From Deinococcus radiotolerans (GTDB lineage Bacteria > Deinococcota > Deinococci > Deinococcales > Deinococcaceae), in assembly GCF_014647435.1 (NCBI RefSeq), contig NZ_BMPE01000009.1, positions 1 to 64,000 of the forward strand: a DNA stretch of 64,000 nucleotides, in the 5' to 3' direction. The notes under the pieces are model-generated. The model did not search any database. It was given only the letters and a program-made list of their open reading frames with translations, and was not told the origin of the DNA. A program made the position numbers and the translations under genes. Position 1 is the stretch's first letter. Every line of letters begins with the position of its first letter. Positions 36,245 to 44,156 of the stretch are shown here, one piece after another.

Positions 36245-37389
36245 GTCCGCGTCTCCTCGGGGGCTGGCGTCTCCTGCGGGTAGAGGGGCAGGGACACCCA
36301 GCGGCGTTCAACGTGCGACTGCACGATGGCGTTCACGGCCTCCTGGCTCTTGGCGCCGTCGTAGAAGGTGCACTCGGCGGGCGTGCCGTCGAGAATCTCG
36401 TCCACGAAGTGCCGCACGAGGTTGCGGTAGTACAGTTCCGGCCAGGGCGTGTGCAGGGTCGTGCCGGGCGGCAGGGCACTTTCCGGGAGTTTCACCTCCT
36501 GGAATTCCACGGCGTCCGGCGTGGCGAAGCGCAGCGTCTCGGCCACGCCGTTTTCCTCCACGAGCCGCGCGACGGCCGCGCCGCGGCTGCCGTACACCCG
36601 CAGTTCCACGCCAGGGTAGTTCCCCACCGCGATGTAGGAGGTCTGCAGCATGCCCTGCGCGCCGCTCTCGAACTCGACCAGCGCGACCGTGCCGTCCTCC
36701 ACCTGGATGCGCTGCATCCCCTCGTAGCCGCGCACGACGCGCTCGGGGATGAAGTTGCGCATGCTGCCGATCACCTGCGCGTAGTCCCCGGCGCACCAGC
36801 GCACGAGGTCGATCAGGTGCGAGCCGTACCCCACGATCGAGGACGGGATCAGCGTGCCGAAGTCCGCGCCCTGCGGCACCTGCCGCAGCGGGAAGTGCGG
36901 GTCGAGGAACTGCGAGTTCTGCTCCAGGCCGTGCACGTGGAAGATCTCGCCGAGCGTGCCGTCCTTGATCCACGCCTGGATCTGCCGGATCGCCGGGGAG
37001 TAGCGGAACGTGAAGCCCAGCTTGGTGCGCACCCCGGCCCGCTCGGCCTCGCGGGCGGCCATAAACGCGTCGGCCGCGTCGTGCGCCAGCGGTTTTTCGG
37101 AGAGCACGTGCTTGCCGGCGCGGATGGCGTCCAGGCTCAGCGGGAGGTGCGTGTCGGTGGGCGTGCAGACGTCCACCATCTGCACGTCCGGGTCGCGCAG
37201 CATCTCACGGTGGTCGGTGTAGACCCGCTCGATGCCGAACTTCTCCGCCATGGCCCGGGCGCGCTCCTCGACCGTGTCGCAGATCGCCACGAGCCGCGCG
37301 CGGTCGTAGGCGTGGTAGCCGGGCAGGTGCGCGGATTCCGCCCAGGCGTGCGCGCCGATCACGCCGACGCCCAGTCGCTGGCCGCTCAT
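36241..37389 (-). CDS. Gfo/Idh/MocA-family oxidoreductase
   Basis: A 382-residue NAD(P)-dependent oxidoreductase. The Rossmann start VGVIGAHAW, the SEKPLAHD (EKP) motif near residue 100 and GYGSHLIDLVRW (the GxHxxD region) near 195 are all present. Family members usually oxidise sugars, inositols or related hydroxy acids. The frame is open for another 1500 bases upstream, but the start is placed at the ATG at 37389, which overlaps the stop codon of the ketopantoate-reductase-like gene (ATGA) and is where the Rossmann fold begins. It is a core part of the catabolic operon and probably acts on a product freed from the imported compound. Confidence 0.9.
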   Translation of the reverse strand: MSGQRLGVGVIGAHAWAESAHLPGYHAYDRARLVAICDTVEERARAMAEKFGIERVYTDHREMLRDPDVQMVDVCTPTDTHLPLSLDAIRAGKHVLSEKPLAHDAADAFMAAREAERAGVRTKLGFTFRYSPAIRQIQAWIKDGTLGEIFHVHGLEQNSQFLDPHFPLRQVPQGADFGTLIPSSIVGYGSHLIDLVRWCAGDYAQVIGSMRNFIPERVVRGYEGMQRIQVEDGTVALVEFESGAQGMLQTSYIAVGNYPGVELRVYGSRGAAVARLVEENGVAETLRFATPDAVEFQEVKLPESALPPGTTLHTPWPELYYRNLVRHFVDEILDGTPAECTFYDGAKSQEAVNAIVQSHVERRWVSLPLYPQETPAPEETRT

Positions 37390-38465
37390 GGCAGCGCCTT
37401 GCCGAGGCTCTGGACGTACCCTTCGAGTTCCTCGAAGTTCTGGAAGCCCAGCGGGCGCCGGCCGTCCTCGATCTCGTAGATCATCTCGCAGAGCTTCGCG
37501 TTCAGGCGCGAGTCCGCCCCGGCCTGCTCGGCGTAGGCGATCAGCTTGCCATTCGAGGAGCGCACCTCGGACGGGCGGTTGCGGTACACGATGTCCCACC
37601 AGATGCCCGACCCCTTCTTCTTGAATTGGTGCGTGGCGGGCTTCTGGTCCTTTTTCAGCAGCCAGATGGCGTGCTGGATGTTGTCGAGCAGCTTGCGCGT
37701 CTCGTCGGGCGTGCCGGGCTTGTAGTTGGCGGGGTCGAAGAAGTCGAAGGCCTCGACCGTGATGCCGTTCGCCTCGGCGATCTCCAGCGCTTCTCGGACC
37801 ACGGCGCCCGCCACCCGCGCGTAGCGTTCCACGCCGAGCGTCTCGGTGACCGGCGCGTCGGCCAGGGCGCTGAACACCACCTGGGCGCTGTAGACCTCCT
37901 TGGCCCAGATCTGCCCCCAGATGTTGTCGCTGAGCTGCACCTCGGTCAGGGCGCCCAGCGCCGCGGCCAGTGCCGCCAGGCGGGGCGTGCGCTCCCCGGT
38001 CATCTCCCCCAGCTGGATGGGGCCCTCGTGCACGAACTCGATGTAGCCGGGGTCCACGAGCGCGCCGCCGTAGTTGGGAATGGAGCCCATGACGCGCTCG
38101 GCGCCGCCCAGCCCGGCGGCCTGCAGGCGCGCGATCAGGTCGGGTTCGTTGAAGCCGTTCTGGAAGGACACCACGAACGTGTCCGGCCCGAAGTGCGGCA
38201 GGACGCTCTCGAGGGCCTCGACGGCATGCTGGGATTTCGTGGCGATCAGCACCGCCTCCAGCGGGCCCTGCAACTCGTGCGGGTGCAGCGCCTTGACGGT
38301 GAAGTGCTGCTCGCCGCGCACGCCGTCCACGCGGATCCCGCCGCGTTTCATGGCCTCGATGTGTTCGGGCCAGCGGTCGACCAGGGTCACGTCGTGACCG
38401 GCCTGCGTCATCCAGGCGCCGGCGAGTCCGCCGATGGCGCCCGCGCCAATAATCGTGATCTTCAT
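37386..38465 (-). CDS. Ketopantoate-reductase-family dehydrogenase
   Basis: A 359-residue NADPH-dependent enzyme of the ApbA/PanE fold. The dinucleotide motif GAGAIGG starts at residue 7, SFQNGF carries the substrate-binding Asn, and IWAKEVYSA carries the catalytic Lys. It is about 50 residues longer than typical PanE, with an insert around FKKKGSGIWWDIV, and its operon context is catabolic rather than pantothenate synthesis. Reduction or oxidation of a 2-oxo/2-hydroxy acid is the safest assignment. It follows the transporter permeases by 30 bases and overlaps the Gfo/Idh/MocA gene by four. Confidence 0.87.
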   Translation of the reverse strand: MKITIIGAGAIGGLAGAWMTQAGHDVTLVDRWPEHIEAMKRGGIRVDGVRGEQHFTVKALHPHELQGPLEAVLIATKSQHAVEALESVLPHFGPDTFVVSFQNGFNEPDLIARLQAAGLGGAERVMGSIPNYGGALVDPGYIEFVHEGPIQLGEMTGERTPRLAALAAALGALTEVQLSDNIWGQIWAKEVYSAQVVFSALADAPVTETLGVERYARVAGAVVREALEIAEANGITVEAFDFFDPANYKPGTPDETRKLLDNIQHAIWLLKKDQKPATHQFKKKGSGIWWDIVYRNRPSEVRSSNGKLIAYAEQAGADSRLNAKLCEMIYEIEDGRRPLGFQNFEELEGYVQSLGKALP

Positions 38466-38495
38466 GAGGTCTCCTGGATGGGGGAAGGGGTGGGG

Positions 38496-39374
38496 TCAGG
38501 GGCGGGGGTCGAGCGCGTCGCGCAGCCCGTCCCCGAGGAAGTTCACGGCCAGGACGGTGATCAGGATCATCAGTCCGGGGAAGACCGCCAGCCACGGGGC
38601 GCTCTGCAGCCACTGGCTGGCGTAGTTCAGGAGGTTGCCCCAGGTGGGCGTGGGGGGCTGGACGCCCAGGCCCAGGAAGGACAGGGCGGACTCGAGCATG
38701 ATTCCGCTGCCCACCGCGAGGGTGGTGGCGACGATGATCGGCCCGAGGGCGTTGGGGAGCATGTGGCGGAACATGATGCGGTTGTTCGTGCCGCCCAGCG
38801 CGCGCGAGGCTTCCACGAACTCGCGTTCGCGCAGGCTCAGGAACTGCCCGCGCACCAGCCGGGCGGTGCCCATCCAGCCCAGCACGCCGATGATCCCGAC
38901 GAGCAGGGGCACGGTGGGGCGCAGCATGCCCGAGAGGAGGATCACCAGCGGGAGCAGCGGAATACACAGCACCATGTCGGTCAGGCGCATCAGCAGGCTG
39001 TCGATCACGCCGCGGTAGTACCCGGCGAGCGCGCCGATCAGCGTGCCGAGCAGCGTGGCGAGCAGCGCACTCGCCAGGCCCACGGCCAGTGAGACCCGAG
39101 CGCCGTACAGGACGCGCGTGAAGGCGTCACGGCCGAGCTGGTCGGTGCCCATCAGGTGCGCGGGGCTGGGCGGCTGGGGCTCGCCCATGATGGCGAGGTC
39201 CTGCTCGTCGAAGCTGTACGGCGCGATCTGCGGGGCGAACAGGGCCAGCAGGCCGAGCAGGCACAGCACCACGAGGCCCGTGACCGCCAGGCGGTGACGC
39301 AGGAAGCGGCGCAGGAACAGCCGCCAGGGGGTGTCGGCTGCGGGGGCGCGGGCGGGCAGGGCGGGATTACTCAT
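38496..39374 (-). CDS. Peptide-type ABC permease (DppC-like)
   Basis: A 292-residue inner-membrane permease subunit with six predicted membrane segments. The first lies near residues 30-50, and the cytoplasmic coupling segment is SRALGGTNNRIMFRHMLPN, the EAA-loop pattern of the dipeptide/oligopeptide/nickel family. LESALSFLGLGVQPPTPTWG near the C-terminus is also characteristic. It overlaps the DppB-like gene by eight bases. It would form the channel with that partner and work with the binding protein at 40352-41968. No ATPase gene accompanies it. Confidence 0.92.
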   Translation of the reverse strand: MSNPALPARAPAADTPWRLFLRRFLRHRLAVTGLVVLCLLGLLALFAPQIAPYSFDEQDLAIMGEPQPPSPAHLMGTDQLGRDAFTRVLYGARVSLAVGLASALLATLLGTLIGALAGYYRGVIDSLLMRLTDMVLCIPLLPLVILLSGMLRPTVPLLVGIIGVLGWMGTARLVRGQFLSLREREFVEASRALGGTNNRIMFRHMLPNALGPIIVATTLAVGSGIMLESALSFLGLGVQPPTPTWGNLLNYASQWLQSAPWLAVFPGLMILITVLAVNFLGDGLRDALDPRP

Positions 39375-40320
39375 AGCGGATCCGGGGGTCGACGGCGGCG
39401 TAGGCCAGGTCGGCGAGGAGGTTGCTGATCACCAGGGCGAACGAGCCGGCCATCATCAGGGCCATCAGGACCGGGTAGTCGCGGCCGTTCATGCTCTCGA
39501 TGAAGAGCCGCCCGATGCCGGGCCACGCGAAGATGGTCTCGGTGATCACGGCGCCGGACAGGATGGTCGCGAAGTCCAGCGCCACGACCGTGATGATCGG
39601 GATGAGGGCGTTGCGCAGCGCGTGCCGGTACACGACCTTGCCGGCGGTCAGGCCCTTGGCGCGCGCGGTGCGGACGTAGTCCTGCCCGAGGACCTCGACC
39701 ATGCTGGAGCGCATGTAGCGGCTCCAGCCGGCCACGGACGCGAAGGCCAGGATGAACGCGGGCAGGATCAGGTGGTGCAGCAGGTCCAGCACGGAGTCGC
39801 TGCCGATGGTCTGGATCCCGGCCGAGGGCAGCACGCGCCACTGCACCGCGAAGAGCAGTTGCAGCATCAGCGCCAGCCAGAAGACCGGCATGCTGACCCC
39901 CAGGAAGGACAGGAAGGTGATGAGGTAGTCCACGCCGCTGTAGCGGCGCACGGCGCTGACGATGCCCAGCGGCAGGGCGATGAGCAGGGAGAGCACGAAG
40001 CTGGTGCCGCCCAGGATCAGGGTCGGGCCGAGCCGCTCGAGGATCTCCTGCGAGACGGGCCGGGCGGTGCGGATGGAGTAGCCCCACTCGCCGGTGAAGA
40101 ACGCCGTGACCCACGACACGTACTGCACCGGCAGGGGCTGGTCGAGTCCGAAGGCGACGCGCATCTGCGCGAGCGCCTCGGGACTGACCGAGGGGTTGTC
40201 GGCGTACACGTCGAGCGGTCCGCCGGGCGCGAGGTGCAGCACGCCGAACAGCAGCAGCGACACGCCGAGCAGCAGGGGCAGCGTTCCGAGCAGTCGTTTC
40301 AGGAGGTGGGCGGCGTTCAT
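39367..40320 (-). CDS. Peptide-type ABC permease (DppB-like)
   Basis: A 317-residue inner-membrane permease. The N-terminus LLKRLLGTLPLLLGVSLLLF is the usual first helix of DppB-type subunits. The periplasmic loop QMRVAFGLDQPLPVQYVSW follows, and the EAA loop is RTARAKGLTAGKVVYRHALRN (coupling helix, here cited as TARAKGLTAGKVVYRHALRN). It lies 31 bases after the substrate-binding protein gene and overlaps the DppC-like gene by eight bases, so the order is binding protein, B, C, as in dpp/opp operons. The two ATP-binding genes normally next in line are absent. Confidence 0.92.
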   Translation of the reverse strand: MNAAHLLKRLLGTLPLLLGVSLLLFGVLHLAPGGPLDVYADNPSVSPEALAQMRVAFGLDQPLPVQYVSWVTAFFTGEWGYSIRTARPVSQEILERLGPTLILGGTSFVLSLLIALPLGIVSAVRRYSGVDYLITFLSFLGVSMPVFWLALMLQLLFAVQWRVLPSAGIQTIGSDSVLDLLHHLILPAFILAFASVAGWSRYMRSSMVEVLGQDYVRTARAKGLTAGKVVYRHALRNALIPIITVVALDFATILSGAVITETIFAWPGIGRLFIESMNGRDYPVLMALMMAGSFALVISNLLADLAYAAVDPRIRYE

Positions 40321-40351
40321 TCAGACCTCGCAGCGTGTGGGGCGGCGCCCG

Positions 40352-41968
40352 TTACTTCAGGTACCAGCCGCTGGTGTTCACGAAATTGGTCATGTTCGTC
40401 GGGTTGGGCACGAAGCCCCCGAGTTTTTCCGTGACGGCGATCATGGACGGGTTGGTGGTGATCGGAATGCTGGGCAGGTCCGCCATGAGTGCGCTCTGGA
40501 ATTCCCGCAGGGCGGCCGTGCGCTGCGCGGGGTCCAGGGTGCTCTCGGCGCGGGTCAGCAGCGTGTCGATGCGGGGGTTCGAGTACCCCTGGCCGTTGTT
40601 GACGCCCTTGCTGCCGAAGAACACGCTGTAGGTCGGGTCGGCGGAGGTAATCCAGCCGCCGTAGAACAGGTCGTAGTTGCCCTTGTAGCGCGCGTCGCGG
40701 AAGGCCACGCCGGACTTGTTGTCGGGCTGCAGTTCGATGCCCGCCTGTTTGAGGGAGGCGATGATGACCTGCTGGGCGTCCTCGTCGGTGGAGCGGCCGG
40801 CCTGCGCCATGATCTTGAAGCTCATGCGTTTGCCGTCCTTGACGCGGATGCCGTCCGGGCCGGGTTTCCAGCCGGCCGCGTCAAGCAGCTGCTTGGCGCG
40901 CGTGAGGTTGTAGTCGTACCGGGGCACGGCGGCGTTGGCGTACGAGAACACCGGCACGACCACGCTGTTGATGGGATTGGGATAGCCGCCCAGCGCCTTG
41001 CTGACGGCGGACTTGTTGATGGCGTACGCGAAGGCCTTGCGGACGTTCGGGTCCTTGAACGCGTCGACGGTCTTGAGGTTGAAGTCCAAGTGCTGCCAGC
41101 TCAGGACGTTGTTCTTCACGATGCGCAGGCCGGGCACGCCGTCGATCTGTTTAACCTGCGAGTACGGGATGCTGTAGGCGAGCTGCACCTCGCCGGTGCG
41201 CAGCTGCGTGACGAGGGTGTTGCTGTCGGGGATGATCTTGAAGATCATGCCGTCGAGGTAGGGCAGCTGCACGCCCTTGCTGTCCTTGCGCCAGTAGTAG
41301 GGGTTGCGTTCGAGGATCACGTACTGCCCGCGGCGGAACTCCTTGACGCGGAACGGGCCGGTGCCCAGGGGTTTTTCGTTGTAGCTGTCGGTGTTCAGGT
41401 CCTTGCCCTCCAGCGTGTGCTTGGGCAGGATGCCGAAGGTGAACAGCGTGCTCATGAAGTCCGGCGCGACGCGCTTGTAGTTCACGACCACGGTGGTGGC
41501 GTTGGGCGTCTCGATGGAGGCGATGTCCTCGGTGCCGTCCTTGCTTTCGGCGATGAATTTGGGGTTCTTGACGGCCTCCCAGGTGAATTTCACGTCGGCG
41601 GAGGTCAGGGGCTGCCCGTCGGACCATTTCACGCCGGGGCGCAGGCGGTAGGTGACGGTCATGGTCTTGCCGTCCGCGGCGACCTTGATGCCGCCGTTAC
41701 GCACGCTCGGGACCTGCGTGGCGAGCACCGGGACGTAGTTGGCCTTGGCGTCCGGGGCGACGAGGCCCTCGACGACGGCGGCCTGCACGTCGCCCAGGAA
41801 GCCCGTGGAGTAGACGTTCAGGGTATCGATGTCGTAGCCGAGGCCGACGGTGAGGGTGCCCCCACGCTGCTGCGCGGTCGCCATTCCGCCTAGCAGAATG
41901 AATGCAGCGCCAGCGAAGCGTAGGGCGTTTCGGGATGCGGAATGAGGTAAGCGGGGATTCCGGGCCAT
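40352..41968 (-). CDS. Peptide-type ABC substrate-binding protein
   Basis: A 538-residue extracytoplasmic solute-binding protein of family 5 (dipeptide, oligopeptide, nickel and opine binders). The ATG at 41968 is chosen because GGAGG lies seven bases upstream. A signal peptide ends near GGMATAQ; there is no lipobox Cys. Family marks include LTVGLGYDIDTLN, the segment RLRPGVKWSDGQPLTSADVKF and NPYYWRKDSKG (the family's KVxWSDGxPxTAxDV and RNPxYW regions). It is the first gene of the catabolic operon, preceded by a good promoter at 42039-42068 and by two dyads that the neighbouring IclR regulator may bind. Confidence 0.93.
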   Translation of the reverse strand: MARNPRLPHSASRNALRFAGAAFILLGGMATAQQRGGTLTVGLGYDIDTLNVYSTGFLGDVQAAVVEGLVAPDAKANYVPVLATQVPSVRNGGIKVAADGKTMTVTYRLRPGVKWSDGQPLTSADVKFTWEAVKNPKFIAESKDGTEDIASIETPNATTVVVNYKRVAPDFMSTLFTFGILPKHTLEGKDLNTDSYNEKPLGTGPFRVKEFRRGQYVILERNPYYWRKDSKGVQLPYLDGMIFKIIPDSNTLVTQLRTGEVQLAYSIPYSQVKQIDGVPGLRIVKNNVLSWQHLDFNLKTVDAFKDPNVRKAFAYAINKSAVSKALGGYPNPINSVVVPVFSYANAAVPRYDYNLTRAKQLLDAAGWKPGPDGIRVKDGKRMSFKIMAQAGRSTDEDAQQVIIASLKQAGIELQPDNKSGVAFRDARYKGNYDLFYGGWITSADPTYSVFFGSKGVNNGQGYSNPRIDTLLTRAESTLDPAQRTAALREFQSALMADLPSIPITTNPSMIAVTEKLGGFVPNPTNMTNFVNTSGWYLK

Positions 41969-42038
41969 GATGCAACCTCCGTGAGTGGGGTGGTGATTCA
42001 TCTTCTCTGGGCCGAACTGAGCTGTCTGAGCGATTCCG

Positions 42039-42068
42039 ATTGTAAGAAGCTGCGAAAGGCAAAGTCAA
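42039..42068 (-). promoter_or_regulatory. Promoter of the nine-gene catabolic operon
   Basis: On the minus strand TTGACT (42068-42063) and TACAAT (42044-42039) are separated by 18 bases, a strong sigma-70-type promoter about 70 bases upstream of the binding-protein gene. The dyad at 42086-42102 lies just upstream of the -35. Confidence 0.7.
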
Positions 42069-42085
42069 CCTCTGCCGACTAAGCC

Positions 42086-42102
42086 ATTTCGCCAAGTGGA
42101 AT
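42086..42102. promoter_or_regulatory. Dyad 1, candidate IclR-type operator
   Basis: ATTTC-N7-GGAAT, a 17-base dyad with one mismatch, upstream of the leftward promoter. It matches dyad 2 in arm sequence and spacing. The perfect palindrome TGAAC-TCG-GTTCA (42102-42114) follows directly. Confidence 0.5.
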
Positions 42103-42119
42103 GAACTCGGTTCAAAGCT

Positions 42120-42136
42120 ATTCCACGATACGGAAT
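42120..42136. promoter_or_regulatory. Dyad 2, candidate IclR-type operator
   Basis: ATTCC-N7-GGAAT is a perfect 17-base dyad (ATTCCACGATACGGAAT) 28 bases upstream of the rightward operon's first start codon. TTCC-N-GGAA dyads of this length are typical of IclR-family sites, and an IclR gene lies in the same locus. Confidence 0.55.
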
Positions 42137-42164
42137 CTGGAGTACGCTGCGGGTGGAGGTTTCA

Positions 42165-43361
42165 ATGCCCACACAAGACATGACCCTGCAGGACAAGGAA
42201 CTCGGCCAGCGCCTCACCGCCCTCACCATCGGCATGGACCAGCTCGAGCGCCGCCTCTCGCGCGGACACGGCGTCCTCGACAGCGAAGGCCTGGTGCCCA
42301 TCTACCTCGGCCAGGACCTCGTCCCCGCCCCCACCTACGACGACTGGGAAGAAGTGCACAGCGAACTCGCCGCCCTCGACCAGGCCACAGCGCACGCCGC
42401 GCCCGGCCCGCGCCGCGCCTTCCTGGAAGACATGCTGCGCTCCCTGCGCACCGCCGCCCGCCTCTTCGAAGGCGAGGAACTCAGCTTCAGGGAAAAACTC
42501 GAGCAGCTCGTCGGCGTGCCCGCCGAACCCGTCAGCGAGGACGTCATCCACGACCTCCAGGCCCGCATCGACAGCCTGCTTCAGGACGCCGGCTACCGCA
42601 GCGGCACCCTGGCCGAACGCGTCCACCGCTGGGAAGCCGACGGCGCCATCGCCTCAGCCGACCTCGGCCCCACCTTCCGCGCCCTGATGGACGAGGCGCA
42701 GCGCCGCACCGACGCCCTGATCTACCCCACCGGCGACTACACCATGGCCCTGAACGAGGTGCGCGGCGTGCCCTTCACCGCCCGCTGCAACTTCAACGCC
42801 GGCCAGATGGACCTCAACGTCGACCTGAACTTCACCCGCTCCGCCCTCAAGCACCTCGTCTGCCACGAGGTCTTCCCCGGGCACTCCACGCAGCTGCTGT
42901 ACACCCGCGCCGCCGCCGAACGCGGCGAGAGCACCCCCGACGTGCTGCTCTGCACCGCCAACGCCGTCACCGGCTGCGTGCAGGAAGGCATCGGCGACCA
43001 GGGCGTGCACCTTATCGACTGGATCGAGGACACCCACGACGCCATCCACATGACCCTGCGCCGCCTGCGCTCCGCGAGCGCCACGAGCGCCGCGTGGTAC
43101 CAGATGGGCGCCGGCTGGAGTGAAGACCGCGTCCGCGCCTTCCTGCGCGACACCAGCTACGGGCAGCCCGTGTGGATCGACGGGCGCATCCGCTTTGCCA
43201 GCTACAGCTTCCGCGGGCCGTTCATCGCCTCGTACTGGCACGGCGACGAGGCCGTGCGCACGGTCCGCGAGCGCATCCGCCCCGACCAGCGCGCCGCCTT
43301 CATCGACACCCTCTACGGTCAGATGCACTCGCCCCGGAGCCTCATGATGTTCCAAGCTTGA
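42165..43361 (+). CDS. DUF885-related metalloprotein with HExxPGH motif
   Basis: A 398-residue helical protein. The ATG at 42165 has GGAGG five bases upstream; a GTG at 42153 in the same frame would place that ribosome-binding site inside the gene. HLVCHEVFPGHSTQ near residues 230-243 (His234, Glu235, His240) is the zinc-peptidase-like HExxPGH motif of the DUF885 group. It is shorter than the DUF885 protein of the divergent operon and keeps the Glu that the other has lost. It is probably a cytoplasmic peptidase or carboxypeptidase acting on the imported compound. It is first in a three-gene operon, 12 bases before the IclR regulator. Confidence 0.75.
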   Translation: MPTQDMTLQDKELGQRLTALTIGMDQLERRLSRGHGVLDSEGLVPIYLGQDLVPAPTYDDWEEVHSELAALDQATAHAAPGPRRAFLEDMLRSLRTAARLFEGEELSFREKLEQLVGVPAEPVSEDVIHDLQARIDSLLQDAGYRSGTLAERVHRWEADGAIASADLGPTFRALMDEAQRRTDALIYPTGDYTMALNEVRGVPFTARCNFNAGQMDLNVDLNFTRSALKHLVCHEVFPGHSTQLLYTRAAAERGESTPDVLLCTANAVTGCVQEGIGDQGVHLIDWIEDTHDAIHMTLRRLRSASATSAAWYQMGAGWSEDRVRAFLRDTSYGQPVWIDGRIRFASYSFRGPFIASYWHGDEAVRTVRERIRPDQRAAFIDTLYGQMHSPRSLMMFQA

Positions 43362-43373
43362 GGTAGCAACCAC

Positions 43374-44156
43374 ATGAGTGAAAACGTCCAGAGCATCGAG
43401 CGGGCCCTGACCCTGATCAACACCATCGTGGACGCCCAGCGCCCACTGAGCATCGCGGAACTCTCCCAGGCCGCCGGTCTCGCGCCCAGCACCATCCACC
43501 GCATCATCCAGACCCTGGCCGCCAACGGCTACATTCACCAGGACCTCAGCAGCAAACGCTACGACATCGGCCCGGAGATCGTCGAGATCAGCCGCTCGCT
43601 GTACCTCAGATACGACCTCGTGCGGCGCGTGCGGCCCTACCTCCAGGACCTCGTGGACCTCACCGGCGAAACCGCGCACCTGGCCGAACTGTACGGCACG
43701 AGCGCCATGTACCTCAGTCAGCTCGAGCCGCTCAGCATGGTCCGCATGTTCACCACGCCCGGCTCCATCGCGCCGCTGTACTGCAGCGACGTGGGCAAAC
43801 TGTTCCTGGCTGACCTGCCCCCCGCCCGGGTGGCGGACATCATCCAGAAGACCGGCCTGCGCCCCCGCACGCCCCACACCATCACCAGCCCCGAACACCT
43901 CGACGTGGCCCTGCAGGTTGTGCGTGAACAGGGGTACGCCGAGGACGACGAGGAACGCGAGATCGGCGTGCGCTGCGTCTCCGCCCCGATCCTCAACGGC
44001 GCGGGCAAGGTGATCGCCGCCATCGGCATCGCCGGGTCCAGCGGCCGACTCATCAAGGAGCGCGTGCCCGACCTGGCCGCCGTCGTCCTACAGGTCGCCC
44101 ACCGCGCCGCCACCGAACTCATCTTGCAACCCCGCGACGAGGCGCACGCGCCATGA
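43374..44156 (+). CDS. IclR-family transcriptional regulator
   Basis: A 260-residue regulator. The N-terminal winged helix reads IERALTLINTIVDAQRPLS then AELSQAAGLAPSTIHRIIQT. The C-terminal effector domain (from about residue 80) contains RPYLQDLVDLTGETAHLAEL and EREIGVRCVSAPILN, the ligand-binding GAF-like fold of IclR proteins. Such regulators control catabolic operons in response to a pathway metabolite. It is placed between two enzyme genes and faces the nine-gene operon, so it very likely controls both units through the dyads at 42086-42136. Its stop codon overlaps the start of the next gene (ATGA). Confidence 0.93.
   Translation: MSENVQSIERALTLINTIVDAQRPLSIAELSQAAGLAPSTIHRIIQTLAANGYIHQDLSSKRYDIGPEIVEISRSLYLRYDLVRRVRPYLQDLVDLTGETAHLAELYGTSAMYLSQLEPLSMVRMFTTPGSIAPLYCSDVGKLFLADLPPARVADIIQKTGLRPRTPHTITSPEHLDVALQVVREQGYAEDDEEREIGVRCVSAPILNGAGKVIAAIGIAGSSGRLIKERVPDLAAVVLQVAHRAATELILQPRDEAHAP

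Noticed and set aside
36241..38967. A single 908-residue protein from one long minus-strand frame
   Set aside because: The first 525 residues are an Arg/Pro-rich shadow of the ketopantoate-reductase and permease genes. The Gfo/Idh/MocA Rossmann fold begins at the ATG at 37389, which overlaps the upstream stop codon.
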